This document shows, in pieces, positions 33,285 through 42,438 of a DNA stretch of 64,000 nucleotides (the first letter of the stretch is position 1; every line of letters begins with the position of its first letter). The DNA lies in NCBI RefSeq assembly GCF_900101755.1, contig NZ_FNAE01000002.1:214480-278479 (forward strand), given 5' to 3'. Source of the DNA: Ectopseudomonas alcaliphila. GTDB lineage: Bacteria > Pseudomonadota > Gammaproteobacteria > Pseudomonadales > Pseudomonadaceae. The position numbers were made by a program, and so were the translations under genes. The notes under the pieces were generated by a model. The model searched no databases. It had not been told where the DNA came from and saw only the letters and a program-made list of their open reading frames with translations.

Positions 33285-33928
33285 TGCGCGACGACCTCCG
33301 GCCCCAGCAGATAAGCCGCGAAGGACTCGGTCGGTGGCAGCCCCTGGCAACGGCGCAAGCCGGCCGCGATGCGTTGCGAGCCACGCCCCCACCACAGGCT
33401 GGCACCGCTGCAGGCCTGGGCGGCGAGTGCCGCCAGACGCCCCGGGGCATCGACCACCGGCCAGTGCTGCAGACCATGCGCCTGGTCGTATGCTGGCAGT
33501 GTCGTGTCCGGCAGGGGTTCCAGGCTCTGCACCGCCGCCTCGAAGTCTTCGAAGCGGGCGCCCTCTTCCAGGGTGCTCAGCAGCAGATCCTCGATCCGCT
33601 CGAACCACGTTTCGCTTGCCTGCAAGGCCTGCAGCGGCTGCCCGCAGGGAACACGGCAGGCGACCGTCAGCGGGAAGTAGCGGCCGACGCGGTCGATGCT
33701 CGGCATCAGCACCCCGGCCATGGCCTCGCTACCGCACACTCCAGATGCCAGGGCGAAGCGCCACAGCGGGCTGGTCAGATAGGCGTCCAGCCAGCTTTCG
33801 CCGAGTTGGCCCTGGCTGGTCTGCAGGCCAGCCGACAGCCAGGTGTCCCAGCCGCGCTGGAAGTCCTTGGGCAGGTTGCGTTCGATGAAGTCGCCGCGGC
33901 TGGCGACCTTGCCGTAGAAACCCATCAT
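33281..33928 (-). CDS. tagF: T6SS-associated protein TagF
   Basis: 215 residues, starting MMGFYGKVASRGDFIERNLP, the conserved opening of the TagF family (DUF2094). TagF acts as a post-translational brake on the H1-T6SS, in P. aeruginosa through Fha. Two adjacent ATGs (33928 and 33925) could serve as start, immediately after the tssM stop. The gene is between tssM and pppA, as in P. aeruginosa. Confidence 0.88.
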   Translation of the reverse strand: MMGFYGKVASRGDFIERNLPKDFQRGWDTWLSAGLQTSQGQLGESWLDAYLTSPLWRFALASGVCGSEAMAGVLMPSIDRVGRYFPLTVACRVPCGQPLQALQASETWFERIEDLLLSTLEEGARFEDFEAAVQSLEPLPDTTLPAYDQAHGLQHWPVVDAPGRLAALAAQACSGASLWWGRGSQRIAAGLRRCQGLPPTESFAAYLLGPEVVAQ

Positions 33929-33930
33929 CG

Positions 33931-36900
33931 TCACAGCCGCTCCGGCAGGGTGAAGCCGGCTACTGCACGACTCTTGAAAGGATTGAAAGCACTGCTGGCA
34001 CGCAGTTCGTAAGCGACGCTGGAGCGATCCAGCCGCACGCGCAGGTTGAAGCGATCCGGCGAGGCGCCGCCAATCAGCTCGGACTGATCGAGCAGGCGGA
34101 ACCAGGCCCATGGGCCTTCCAGGGTCAATGCCGAGCGTCCGCCTTCCACCGGTGGCGACACCGTGAGGCGTACCACGCCGACGCTGCTCGGGTTCGGCCA
34201 TTGCACCGCCACCGGACGGCTCGGGCCGTGGTCGAAACCGATCAGCTGGCCGTCGAGATCGAGCTGCGACTGGCTGATGGTGGCATCCATGCTCACCGGC
34301 TTGAGGTCGAAGCGCACGCTGGGCTGCAGGCCGCCGCTGCGGAAGAACTCGTCGCGGATCAGCGCCGCGCGCTGGAAGGTCTGCAGCACGCCGGCGGAGA
34401 TACCCAGCTTCTGCGCCGCGCCCGGCTGCCAGCGCCAGTTGCGTGCCGAGGTGTCGACGTAGGGCTGCAGGTACTTGCGAAAGTAGCTGTCCATGACCCC
34501 GCCGACCCCGAAGAACTGGCCGAAATCATCCAGCGTGGCGTCACGCTGGCTGCCCGGTACCATCGGGTAACGGCCGCTCAGCGACTGCCGCCAGACATTG
34601 ACCACGTCGCTCTGCCAGGCAGCGTTGAGCTGGTTGCGTACGCCGCCCATCATGCTGTTGGTGCTGGCGGCGACGACCGAACCCACCAGCCCCTGGACCA
34701 GCTTCGGCTGGCGCGCGGCGGTCAGGTTGACCCTTGCCGCTGCGGCACTGGCCTGATTCTTCGCCTCGCCGAGCAGCGCCTCGCCACTGGCACCGACCAT
34801 GCTGCTGAGTTGCACGTAGAGTTCGTTGAGGTCCGCCAGCAGACCATCGATGGCCATCGGCGCCGACGGGTCCTGGCTGACCAGGCTGTTGAGTTCGGCG
34901 AAGTGCGCGCTGACCGGATCGATCTGGGTAACCGCAGCCACGGCGTTGCCTGCCTGGGTCTGGCCGAGCAGCGAGCCGAGTTTCTGCTTGAGTTGCTCGA
35001 CACCCTCGTCGGTGGCCTTGGCCACGCCTTCGGCCTCGGGCGCCTGCTGCAGGTCGGTCTCCTGTGCCACCGCGATCAACAGCTGCTTGAGTGGCGAGGA
35101 AGGCCCCGAGAGGATCCGCAGCACGTCGGCGGCCTGCGCCACGCTGGTGATCGGCACGAAATCGAGATCAGCCAGCAGTGCATCCCACTGTTGCACGTAA
35201 TCGCGCAGGTACAGCTGGCGCACATCGGCGGCCAGATTCACGGCATCCTGTGTGCTGTCGAGCTGACGGCCCAGCACCCATTGTTCCTCGGCCACCACGC
35301 TGGCCTGGCCGACGCTGGCACGGAGGAAAGCTTCGCGGTAGCCACGGCGGGTGTAGAAGCCGCTCAGCGGGTCGCTCAGCGCCTTGCCGCTCTTGCGCGT
35401 GAAGACCAGTGCGGCGTCACGCCCGGCGGCCTCGCTGAGGCGGAAGTCGCTGACCCCGGCCGGCAGCTTCTGCCGCTTGACCCGGTCATACACACGCTGC
35501 GCCAGCGGTAGGCGCTGCAGCTGCATGCGCAGCTCGTCGACCAAGCGCTGATCCAGGCGCGCATCCGGTGGGCGCCGCTCGAACAGCGCCTGCAGGTGCT
35601 CATCGAGGGCCTGGCGTTGCTCGCCCGACAGATCGCGCGGCAGGCTCTGATCCCAGTCCAGGGCGATCCAGGCCTTGATGAACTCGGCGTCGTACTGCTC
35701 GCCGCCACCGAACATCAGGTAAGCCTTGAGCCCTTCGTAGAGGTAGTCGGAGCCGCCGCCCGTGCGTAGCTGTTCCTCGATTCGGCTAACCAGGCGTGGG
35801 GTGAAGGTGGCCACCAGCAGACGGCGATAGACGCTGGCAGCTTGCTCTTCGAGCATGTCGCCCTGGTACAGGCCCAGGCCCTTGGCCCAGTCCGGCGGGC
35901 TGCCGGCCAGGTTGCGCACGGCACTGAGCAACGGCAGCACGGCCAGCACATCGCGCTGGGCCGGGCTGAGGCTGCGCACCTGCTGCTCCAGCGGCGCAGT
36001 GCGGGCGCCGACCTGGGCGATATGCTCACGGTTGGCGTTGAAGCTGAGCAGCCATAGCGTGCTCACCACCAGTACCAGCGCCACACTGGCTGCCAGTGAG
36101 CCGATGGCCAGCCACCTGCGGCGCCGCTCGACCTTCTGGTCGACGCCGACCAGGCCGCGTTCGGCGAATGCGACGCGGCTGAACAGGTGCTGGAGGAAGT
36201 AGCTGCGCCCACTGCCACTCTGTCTGGCCAGGTGTTGGCGGTCGAGGTTCATGCTCTGCGCCATGGCGCCGATCAGGCGGTCGATTGGGCTGCCTTCCTG
36301 GGTGCCGCTGGAGAAATACACACCGCGCAGCAGGGTGCGCTCCTCGTAGGCATTGGGCTTGAACACGCCATTGAGGAATTCGCCGAGCAGGCTCTTGATC
36401 GCGGCGAACTGCTGCGGGAAGCCGTAGATCAGGTCGCGTCGGGCCGGATCACGTTCACGCTGCAGGCGCTCGACCAGGCGTTGATTCAGGCGTTGCTCGA
36501 GGGCGACGAACTCGCTGTCGAAATGCTCCAGCGGGCCGCCGATGCTCTTGCCGTCATCCAGGGCGAAGGTGAAGCCCCAGACCTGGGCGCGCTCCTCACG
36601 GCTGAGGTCATCGAAGAACTCCATGAAGCCCGGCACCAGGTCGCACTTGGTGAGCATGACGTAGACCGGGAAACGCACGCCGAGCTGGCTGTACAGTTCC
36701 TGCACCCGCGAGCGGATCGCCGCCACGTGCGCGGCGCGCTCGCTGTCGCTGCTTTGCAGCAGGTCGGACAGGCTGATGGCGATGAAGGCACCATCGATCG
36801 GGCGGCGTGCGCGCTGGTTCTTGAGCAGGTCGAGAAAGCCGAGCCAGGCGGCCTTGTCCACCTGGGCATGGCTGTCCTGGGTGGTATAGCGCCCGGCGGT

Positions 36901-37431
36901 GTCGAGCAGCACGGCTTCGTCGGTGAACCACCAGTCGCAATTGCGCGTGCCGCCCACACCACGAATGGCACCGGCACCCAGCTGGGCCGCGAGGGGGAAA
37001 TTCAGCCCCGAGTTGACCAGCGCGGTGGTCTTGCCGGAGCCCGGCGGACCGATGATCACGTACCACGGCAGCTGATACAGGTTGCGCCGCTCATCGCCGC
37101 CCAGGCGCGCCTTTTTCAGCAGCACCAGGGCTTCGTCCATGCGCTGGCGCAGGGTCGCCAGCTCCTCGGCGGTCGCCACGCTGGCGGCGTCCGGCGGCGT
37201 TTGCGCGGCCAGGCTGTCGAGCACCTTGCGCTCCTGCTGGCGTTCACGCAGCAGACAGAACAGGCGCCAGCCGAGCCACAGGGCGAACAGTACGATGATC
37301 AGCGTCCAGCGCGTCCAGGCCGGCTGCAGCACGTTGAGCAGCGGGCCGATGAACCAGATGATCAGGCTCAGGGCAATCAGCCCGAGAACAGGGATGACCC
37401 AGCGGGTGATGAATCCGAACAGCGCCTTCAC
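33931..37431 (-). CDS. tssM: T6SS membrane complex protein TssM (IcmF)
   Basis: 1166-residue inner-membrane scaffold that spans the periplasm to TssJ. Two N-terminal helices (about 8-30 and 42-60) are followed by a cytoplasmic GTPase-like domain with Walker A GPPGSGKT at 128-135. A third helix is near residue 450 (LAASVALVLVVSTLWLLSF). The periplasmic C-terminal region ends in the beta domain that binds TssJ. It overlaps tssL by four bases. Confidence 0.96.
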   Translation of the reverse strand: MKALFGFITRWVIPVLGLIALSLIIWFIGPLLNVLQPAWTRWTLIIVLFALWLGWRLFCLLRERQQERKVLDSLAAQTPPDAASVATAEELATLRQRMDEALVLLKKARLGGDERRNLYQLPWYVIIGPPGSGKTTALVNSGLNFPLAAQLGAGAIRGVGGTRNCDWWFTDEAVLLDTAGRYTTQDSHAQVDKAAWLGFLDLLKNQRARRPIDGAFIAISLSDLLQSSDSERAAHVAAIRSRVQELYSQLGVRFPVYVMLTKCDLVPGFMEFFDDLSREERAQVWGFTFALDDGKSIGGPLEHFDSEFVALEQRLNQRLVERLQRERDPARRDLIYGFPQQFAAIKSLLGEFLNGVFKPNAYEERTLLRGVYFSSGTQEGSPIDRLIGAMAQSMNLDRQHLARQSGSGRSYFLQHLFSRVAFAERGLVGVDQKVERRRRWLAIGSLAASVALVLVVSTLWLLSFNANREHIAQVGARTAPLEQQVRSLSPAQRDVLAVLPLLSAVRNLAGSPPDWAKGLGLYQGDMLEEQAASVYRRLLVATFTPRLVSRIEEQLRTGGGSDYLYEGLKAYLMFGGGEQYDAEFIKAWIALDWDQSLPRDLSGEQRQALDEHLQALFERRPPDARLDQRLVDELRMQLQRLPLAQRVYDRVKRQKLPAGVSDFRLSEAAGRDAALVFTRKSGKALSDPLSGFYTRRGYREAFLRASVGQASVVAEEQWVLGRQLDSTQDAVNLAADVRQLYLRDYVQQWDALLADLDFVPITSVAQAADVLRILSGPSSPLKQLLIAVAQETDLQQAPEAEGVAKATDEGVEQLKQKLGSLLGQTQAGNAVAAVTQIDPVSAHFAELNSLVSQDPSAPMAIDGLLADLNELYVQLSSMVGASGEALLGEAKNQASAAAARVNLTAARQPKLVQGLVGSVVAASTNSMMGGVRNQLNAAWQSDVVNVWRQSLSGRYPMVPGSQRDATLDDFGQFFGVGGVMDSYFRKYLQPYVDTSARNWRWQPGAAQKLGISAGVLQTFQRAALIRDEFFRSGGLQPSVRFDLKPVSMDATISQSQLDLDGQLIGFDHGPSRPVAVQWPNPSSVGVVRLTVSPPVEGGRSALTLEGPWAWFRLLDQSELIGGASPDRFNLRVRLDRSSVAYELRASSAFNPFKSRAVAGFTLPERL

Positions 37432-38759
37432 TCCACACCCTCCGCCAGTACGGTGATTTCTACCCGGCGATTCTTCGCCCGTCCTTCGGCCGTGGCATTG
37501 GATGCCAGCGGTTCGGTGTCGCTCAGACCCTCGGCGCTGAAGCGCTGGGCCTGGCCAGTGCGCGCCGCGAGAATCTGCAGCACTTCCTCGGCGCGGGCGC
37601 GCGACAGCGCCCAGTTGGAGGGGAAGCGCAACGTGGCGATCGGCTGGTTGTCGCTGTGCCCGGTGATGCGCACCTGGCCCTTGACCTTGGCGACCGCCTC
37701 GGCGATGCGCAGCAGCAATGGCTGGAAGTCGTCACGGATGCTGGCGCTGCCGGAGCTGAACAGCTCGTCGCCACGGATGGTCACCACCGAGCGGTCGACG
37801 CCATCCTCGACCGCTACGCGGTTGGCGCGGATGTCATCGGCGAGGAAGGTGGCCAGGCGTGGCCGCTCGATCACGCGCGGCTTGACCACTGCCGGTTCGA
37901 TGCTCTGTACCGGCACTTCGCCCAGGGCGTGAATCTGGCGGAATACCGGTTCGGCATCGGCCGCCAGCTTCATCCGCAGTACCAGCAGCAGTACCAGCAG
38001 CAACGCCAGCGCCACGGCCAGCCCGACCCAGGGCGGCAGCAGCCGTGACAAGCGATCCGGTGCCACGCTGACTCCGCGCCAGTGCGGCGACAGCTCGTGT
38101 TCGCGCTCGCCACGCACGCTGCGCAGGGTCGCGGCGGTGCGCTCGCGCAGCGCTTCCAACTGGCTGCGGCCATCATGCATGACCCGATAGCGGCCCTCGA
38201 AGCCGAGGCTGGTGCACAGGTACAGCAGCTCCAGCAGGTCGAGACGTTCGCGCGGGCTTTGCAGGCAGTGTTCGAGCAGCTGGAACACCTTCTCGCCGCC
38301 CCAGGCCTCGTTGTGCACGGTGATCAGCAGGCTCTGCTTGCCCCATTCGCTGGTGCTGCCCCAGGGCGTGCTCAGCACCGCCTCGTCGAGGGCCGTACAC
38401 AGCGCGTAGCGCGCCAGCAGCACATCGTTGCGCGGCACACCGGCGGCTTCGGCGCGTTGTTCGAACTGGCGCAGGTAGCCCAGCAGTTGCGCACGCAGGC
38501 TGGCCGGTGCGGGATGGGCGAGGGTGCTGCGCAGGCGGGTGAGCATACTCAACAGCGGGCCGGCGGCCTGCTCCAGCGGGTTCATGCCACGGGCCTGGCC
38601 GGCCGGCAGCGGTGCGGCCGGCATCTGCAACGGGGCAGCCGGCGCCTCGACGGGCGGCTGTGGGCCACGGCCACCAGGGCGCGGCATGAACTGGGTGCGG
38701 TCGTTGTTCTGCGGTTGTGCTGCCGGTGGCTTGTTCAGCCAGTCGTCTTGATCCGTCAT
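37428..38759 (-). CDS. tssL: T6SS membrane complex protein TssL with peptidoglycan-binding domain
   Basis: 443 residues. The cytoplasmic DotU-like domain (about 60-215) contains TPWGSTSEWGKQSLL and LYLCTSLGFEGRYRV. One membrane helix (VGLAVALALLLVLLLVL) follows. The C-terminal OmpA/MotB-like domain has the peptidoglycan-binding signature RITGHSDNQPI ... LSRARAEEVL. This is the extended TssL form, which anchors the complex to the cell wall. An N-terminal Pro/Gln-rich stretch is present. Confidence 0.95.
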   Translation of the reverse strand: MTDQDDWLNKPPAAQPQNNDRTQFMPRPGGRGPQPPVEAPAAPLQMPAAPLPAGQARGMNPLEQAAGPLLSMLTRLRSTLAHPAPASLRAQLLGYLRQFEQRAEAAGVPRNDVLLARYALCTALDEAVLSTPWGSTSEWGKQSLLITVHNEAWGGEKVFQLLEHCLQSPRERLDLLELLYLCTSLGFEGRYRVMHDGRSQLEALRERTAATLRSVRGEREHELSPHWRGVSVAPDRLSRLLPPWVGLAVALALLLVLLLVLRMKLAADAEPVFRQIHALGEVPVQSIEPAVVKPRVIERPRLATFLADDIRANRVAVEDGVDRSVVTIRGDELFSSGSASIRDDFQPLLLRIAEAVAKVKGQVRITGHSDNQPIATLRFPSNWALSRARAEEVLQILAARTGQAQRFSAEGLSDTEPLASNATAEGRAKNRRVEITVLAEGVE

Positions 38760-38762
38760 GGA

Positions 38763-40097
38763 TTAACCCCGTATCGCCCAGAAGGCCAGGTTCAGGCCGG
38801 GGTATTCACCCGCCACGTGGAAAGCGAAGCCGCCGGATTGCGCCAGTTGCTTCCAGTGTTCACTGCCACGGTCGAGCTCGTAGTAGGTCGAACCGGCGTG
38901 GAACGGAATCTGCCTTGGCGCCACCGGCAGCGGCAGCAGGTTGATCCCTGGCAACTGCAGGTTGACCAGGTCGCGAATGTGTTCGACCGAGCCGATCTTG
39001 CTCTGCTGGCCGAAGCGTCCGCGCAGGGTTTCGGCGGGCATGTCGGCGCGTACCACCAGGACGAAACTGGCGTTGTCCAGCAGGCTGCGGTCGGCCAGCA
39101 TGGCCACGTGCACGCCATAGGCCTTCTCGACGATGGGAATCGGCACGGCCTTGCTGTCGATCAGCATCGACAGTGCTTCGCGCAGCGCCTGCATCACCGG
39201 AGTGAAGCTGGTCTGCAAGTCGTCGTGCAGGTAGGTCGGGAACTCCGACGGGCGTCGGCCGGAGCTGGAGAAGGTGGCGAACTCACCGGCCAGGGCCAGT
39301 AGCTCGCTGTACAGACGCTCCGGGTGCAACGGTTGCAGCTGGGCCAAGTGGGCGAACAGCGGCTGGGCGCGGTTGACCAGTTGCAGCAGCATGAAGTCGG
39401 CGATCTCCGAGGCGCCGCCGGCGCTGGAGGCCACCACGCGCCCTGCGAGGGCTTCGCCACGCTGATGCAGCAGCCCCAGCAGCTCGCCACGAAAGGCGGC
39501 CAGCGGCGCACTTGCCGCCACGTCCAGCAGCGGCGGGATGTACTGTTCGTCCAGCACCAGGGCGCGGTCGGCGCGTTTTTCGCGGACTCGCGCCACGCCC
39601 AGTGCGGCGTATTCCTGCAAGCCATCGGCGGCGCTCAGCAGGCGTAGAGCGCGCTCGCCGACCATCACCGGCACACGGCTTTCGAACGCGGCGTTGTCGT
39701 CACGTACTTCACGCACCTGGCCGCGGTAGCGCGCGCCACCCAGCGCCTCACCCGCTTCGACGGTGTCACGCACACCTGCCCGGCGCAGCGGCAGGGCCAG
39801 GTAGATCACGCCGTCGCGCAGGTCTTCGGGGATTTCCAGCGGCTCTGGCGCCACGTCGTCCTGCGGGATATTGAACGGCGTGCCGTCGGGTAACAGGCCA
39901 CGGGCGCTGACGATGGCCAGCTTGCCTTGTGCCAGTAGCCCCATATCGAGCTGCAGATCGGCGAATCCCCAGCCAGCCGCTGATAGTGGGCGGCTACGCG
40001 CATCGACCAGCGTCTCCAGATAGCGGTCGTGCTGCTGGAAATGCTGGGTGCCGATGAACATGCCTTCGGACCAGATAACACGGTTGTTCCAAGACAT
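38763..40097 (-). CDS. tssK: T6SS baseplate protein TssK
   Basis: 444-residue baseplate component that links the tail baseplate (TssF/TssG) to the TssL/TssM membrane complex. It begins MSWNNRVIWSEGMFIGTQHFQQHDRYLE, where WSEGMF..QHFQ is the conserved TssK opening. The gene lies three bases upstream of tssL and 12 bases downstream of tssJ. Confidence 0.95.
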   Translation of the reverse strand: MSWNNRVIWSEGMFIGTQHFQQHDRYLETLVDARSRPLSAAGWGFADLQLDMGLLAQGKLAIVSARGLLPDGTPFNIPQDDVAPEPLEIPEDLRDGVIYLALPLRRAGVRDTVEAGEALGGARYRGQVREVRDDNAAFESRVPVMVGERALRLLSAADGLQEYAALGVARVREKRADRALVLDEQYIPPLLDVAASAPLAAFRGELLGLLHQRGEALAGRVVASSAGGASEIADFMLLQLVNRAQPLFAHLAQLQPLHPERLYSELLALAGEFATFSSSGRRPSEFPTYLHDDLQTSFTPVMQALREALSMLIDSKAVPIPIVEKAYGVHVAMLADRSLLDNASFVLVVRADMPAETLRGRFGQQSKIGSVEHIRDLVNLQLPGINLLPLPVAPRQIPFHAGSTYYELDRGSEHWKQLAQSGGFAFHVAGEYPGLNLAFWAIRG

Positions 40098-40109
40098 AAG
40101 GGGCTCCTG

Positions 40110-40634
40110 TTAGCGAGAATCAAGGCGAGACGGCGCGGCGAGCTCAGCAGCGCTGGCGGCGTTGATCCCGAGGTCGATGCGGTAATGGCTGAGCGTGCCC
40201 TGCTTCGGCTCCAGCACCAGGCGCCACTGCGCCCGGTCGATTTCGCGGTAGCCAACCAGCAGGCCGAGGTGGCGGGTTGCCGGATCCAGCACACGGGTCA
40301 ACTCACGGGTCTGGCCGGGATGCACCAACCATTCATCCTCAGCCACCAGTTCGTTGCCGAGGCTTGCCGCCGCACGCTCGGCAAGGCTGAAGTAATCCGT
40401 CCGACTGAACGCTGCGGCGCTGCGCAGCTCCAGCACGCGTACGCGCACGGGCGCGCTGTAGCCGTCGGTGGTGGGGTTGAGGTCATCGCCAGCCTGCAGC
40501 TGCAGCACGACGCTGGTCGGCCCCTGCGCAGTGTCGGCTTTATCCATCGCGTCCTTGCTGCAGCCGCTGTTCAGCGCTGCCAGCAGAAGGCCCAACAGAA
40601 CGGGCCGGAGTGTTCGTTTACGCACGTTGCTCAT
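40110..40634 (-). CDS. tssJ: T6SS outer-membrane lipoprotein TssJ
   Basis: 174-residue lipoprotein that anchors TssM at the outer membrane. The signal peptide ends LNSGC with Cys25, and a beta-rich domain follows with the variable loop region near SAAAFSRTDYFSL. It follows fha by 14 bases. Confidence 0.92.
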   Translation of the reverse strand: MSNVRKRTLRPVLLGLLLAALNSGCSKDAMDKADTAQGPTSVVLQLQAGDDLNPTTDGYSAPVRVRVLELRSAAAFSRTDYFSLAERAAASLGNELVAEDEWLVHPGQTRELTRVLDPATRHLGLLVGYREIDRAQWRLVLEPKQGTLSHYRIDLGINAASAAELAAPSRLDSR

Positions 40635-40648
40635 CCTTGCCTACGCCC

Positions 40649-42058
40649 TCAAGGGCGACGTTGACGGGCGATATGTTGCTCATAGGCCCGGCCGAACTCG
40701 CGGCCGAACAGGTCCTGAAAATCATCTTCGGCTTCGCGCGACAGGGTCGCGTAGAGCTCCACGAACTGCTGCCAGCACTGCGCCTGGCGGGCGTTCGGCA
40801 ACAGGCTGGCCAGCCCGCCGCCCTTGCCCATGCGCGCTTCCAGTGCCTGCGGCTCGAAGCGCGCCAGCAGATGGCGAATGGCCGACTGCACGCCCGCCAT
40901 CACCGCTAGCTGATGGGCGCGCAGATCATCGAAGCTGTCCTGCACCGCCAGATCAGCCGACATGAAGGCCGAGTTACCGCCGCGCAACAGCAGGAGCAAG
41001 GCCTCTTCGGCGTTGGGGGCGAACTTCAACGGGTTGTTCTCCACCGGCTGCACCATGGTCTGCTGCAGGCGGAACTCGCCCTTGAGGCTGCTGCGTGCCC
41101 GCAGCACGTTGATCAGACCATCGACCATCAGGCGGTAACTGCGTCCGATGCTTTCCATCTGTGCGGCCGCCTGTTCGGTATCCAGACGCAGGTGTTCCAG
41201 CCCGGCGCCGCGGAGGAAGGCCTGCAGCAGCGCATCGTCGTCCTGAGCAAGCTGAGGCTGGCTGGCGGCAGGAGGTGGCGTGGGGGTAGGCACTGCAGGC
41301 ACAGGCGGCAAAGGTGCCGGCTCGGTCGGCTCTGGCGGCAGGGAAAGGTCCACGGGGAGCGATGCTGCCGGGGGGGGCGCAGCCGGCGTGATGTTACCGA
41401 GCAGATCCCAGTCATCGGGGATCAGGCCAGGTTCAGCAGTGGGCTTCTGCTCGACTGGAGGGGGGCTGACCTCCGGCGGACGGAAGTCATGCTGCTGCGC
41501 CGGAACATGATCGGCGACAGGCACCGGTGCCGATGTACTCGGGCCGAGAAAATCGAACAGATCCGGCAATGTTTCGTGCGGGGCGACGCTCTGCAGGTGG
41601 GCGCTGGCCGAGGAATCGAAGGGGTTTGCCGGAGTGCTGAATGGTACGGCCGGAGCGTCCTGATGGCTCGCCATCAGGGCTTCGAAACTACTCCCGGGAG
41701 GGGCGCTGGAAAACGGTGCGGAGCCTTCTGCAATGGAACTTTCCAGCGCTACCTGAATTTCGTATTCACCGATACGAATAACTTCGCCGTGATTAAGAAG
41801 TTCACTGTTGCCGCGTTGCATGCGCACACCGGCCTTGACCAGCTCCACACCATTGGTGCTGCTGTCGGTGATGTAGTAGCGACCATCCTTGTTCTGCACA
41901 AGGCAATGCTGCGACGAAACCAGACGCGCCGGGTCCGGTAATATCCAGTCATTATCGGGGCCCCGGCCAATTGCCATCGAGCCATATTCAAGGGTTTTCT
42001 CGGGGCATTGACCGGGGGTGATCTTGTGATAGCTGGTGATGGTCAAACGCAGCGCCAT
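40649..42058 (-). CDS. fha: T6SS forkhead-associated protein Fha
   Basis: Scaffold phosphorylated by PpkA to switch on the H1-type T6SS. The product is 469 residues from the ATG at 42058 (MALRLTITSYHKITPGQ), which follows an AAGGAGG site. The N-terminal FHA domain has the phosphothreonine-binding motifs GRGPDN, SSQHC and STNG (about residues 30-75). A Pro-rich linker (about 120-280) leads to a C-terminal helical TagI/VasC-type domain ending YEQHIARQRRP. First gene of the leftward arm. Confidence 0.93.
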   Translation of the reverse strand: MALRLTITSYHKITPGQCPEKTLEYGSMAIGRGPDNDWILPDPARLVSSQHCLVQNKDGRYYITDSSTNGVELVKAGVRMQRGNSELLNHGEVIRIGEYEIQVALESSIAEGSAPFSSAPPGSSFEALMASHQDAPAVPFSTPANPFDSSASAHLQSVAPHETLPDLFDFLGPSTSAPVPVADHVPAQQHDFRPPEVSPPPVEQKPTAEPGLIPDDWDLLGNITPAAPPPAASLPVDLSLPPEPTEPAPLPPVPAVPTPTPPPAASQPQLAQDDDALLQAFLRGAGLEHLRLDTEQAAAQMESIGRSYRLMVDGLINVLRARSSLKGEFRLQQTMVQPVENNPLKFAPNAEEALLLLLRGGNSAFMSADLAVQDSFDDLRAHQLAVMAGVQSAIRHLLARFEPQALEARMGKGGGLASLLPNARQAQCWQQFVELYATLSREAEDDFQDLFGREFGRAYEQHIARQRRP

Positions 42059-42438
42059 GTGGCCTCCTTGCCCGGCTCTCTTGAAACCCGCAAAACTCAT
42101 GAAAGCCTTTATTCATGCGGGTTTCGGCCGCATACAGCTCTTATGAAAAGTCCATCAAGCGGGCTCTTGATCGCGAAAACACGCGATCTTACCTTTTGCT
42201 TCGTGATTCCCGTATGTGCCGAAGCGCACAACTTCCCGAAACTTAGCCCTTGGTCACAAAGGTCCTGGGCGAGCGCCAGTCTACCTTGACTTTATATATT
42301 TTTAAGTTAAAAAATGCACGACGCCATCGAAATTGTGTAGTGGCCAATCAATATTAAACGTTGATTGGCATAGTGCTAGCTAGGATGAAGCTACTGCACT
42401 TTTGTGACACAGTTCAAATCGATAAGGAGATCGAACAC
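42059..42438. promoter_or_regulatory. divergent regulatory region between the two T6SS arms
   Basis: 380 bases with no gene. They hold inverted repeats GAAACCCGCA / TGCGGGTTTC (42083-42092, 42116-42125), GATCGCG / CGCGATC (42169-42175, 42182-42188) and GCCAATCAA / TTGATTGGC (42343-42351, 42361-42369). A strongly AT-rich block covers 42290-42320. Both arms must be driven from here. The AT block is a likely target for an H-NS-like silencer, and the first two repeats would fold in the fha leader RNA; both are inferences. Confidence 0.6.
42365..42380 (+). promoter_or_regulatory. sigma54-like promoter candidate before tssA
   Basis: TTGGCATAGTGCTAGC keeps the invariant GG and GC with ten bases between them, as in -24/-12 promoters, but departs from consensus at TGGCAT and TAGC. 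It would start transcription near 42392, 47 bases before the tssA GTG. It overlaps the right arm of the GCCAATCAA repeat. Confidence 0.35.

Noticed and set aside
42286..42320. TTGACT as a sigma70 -35 before tssA
   Set aside because: The hexamer is good, but at 16-18 bases there is only an A-run, with no acceptable -10.
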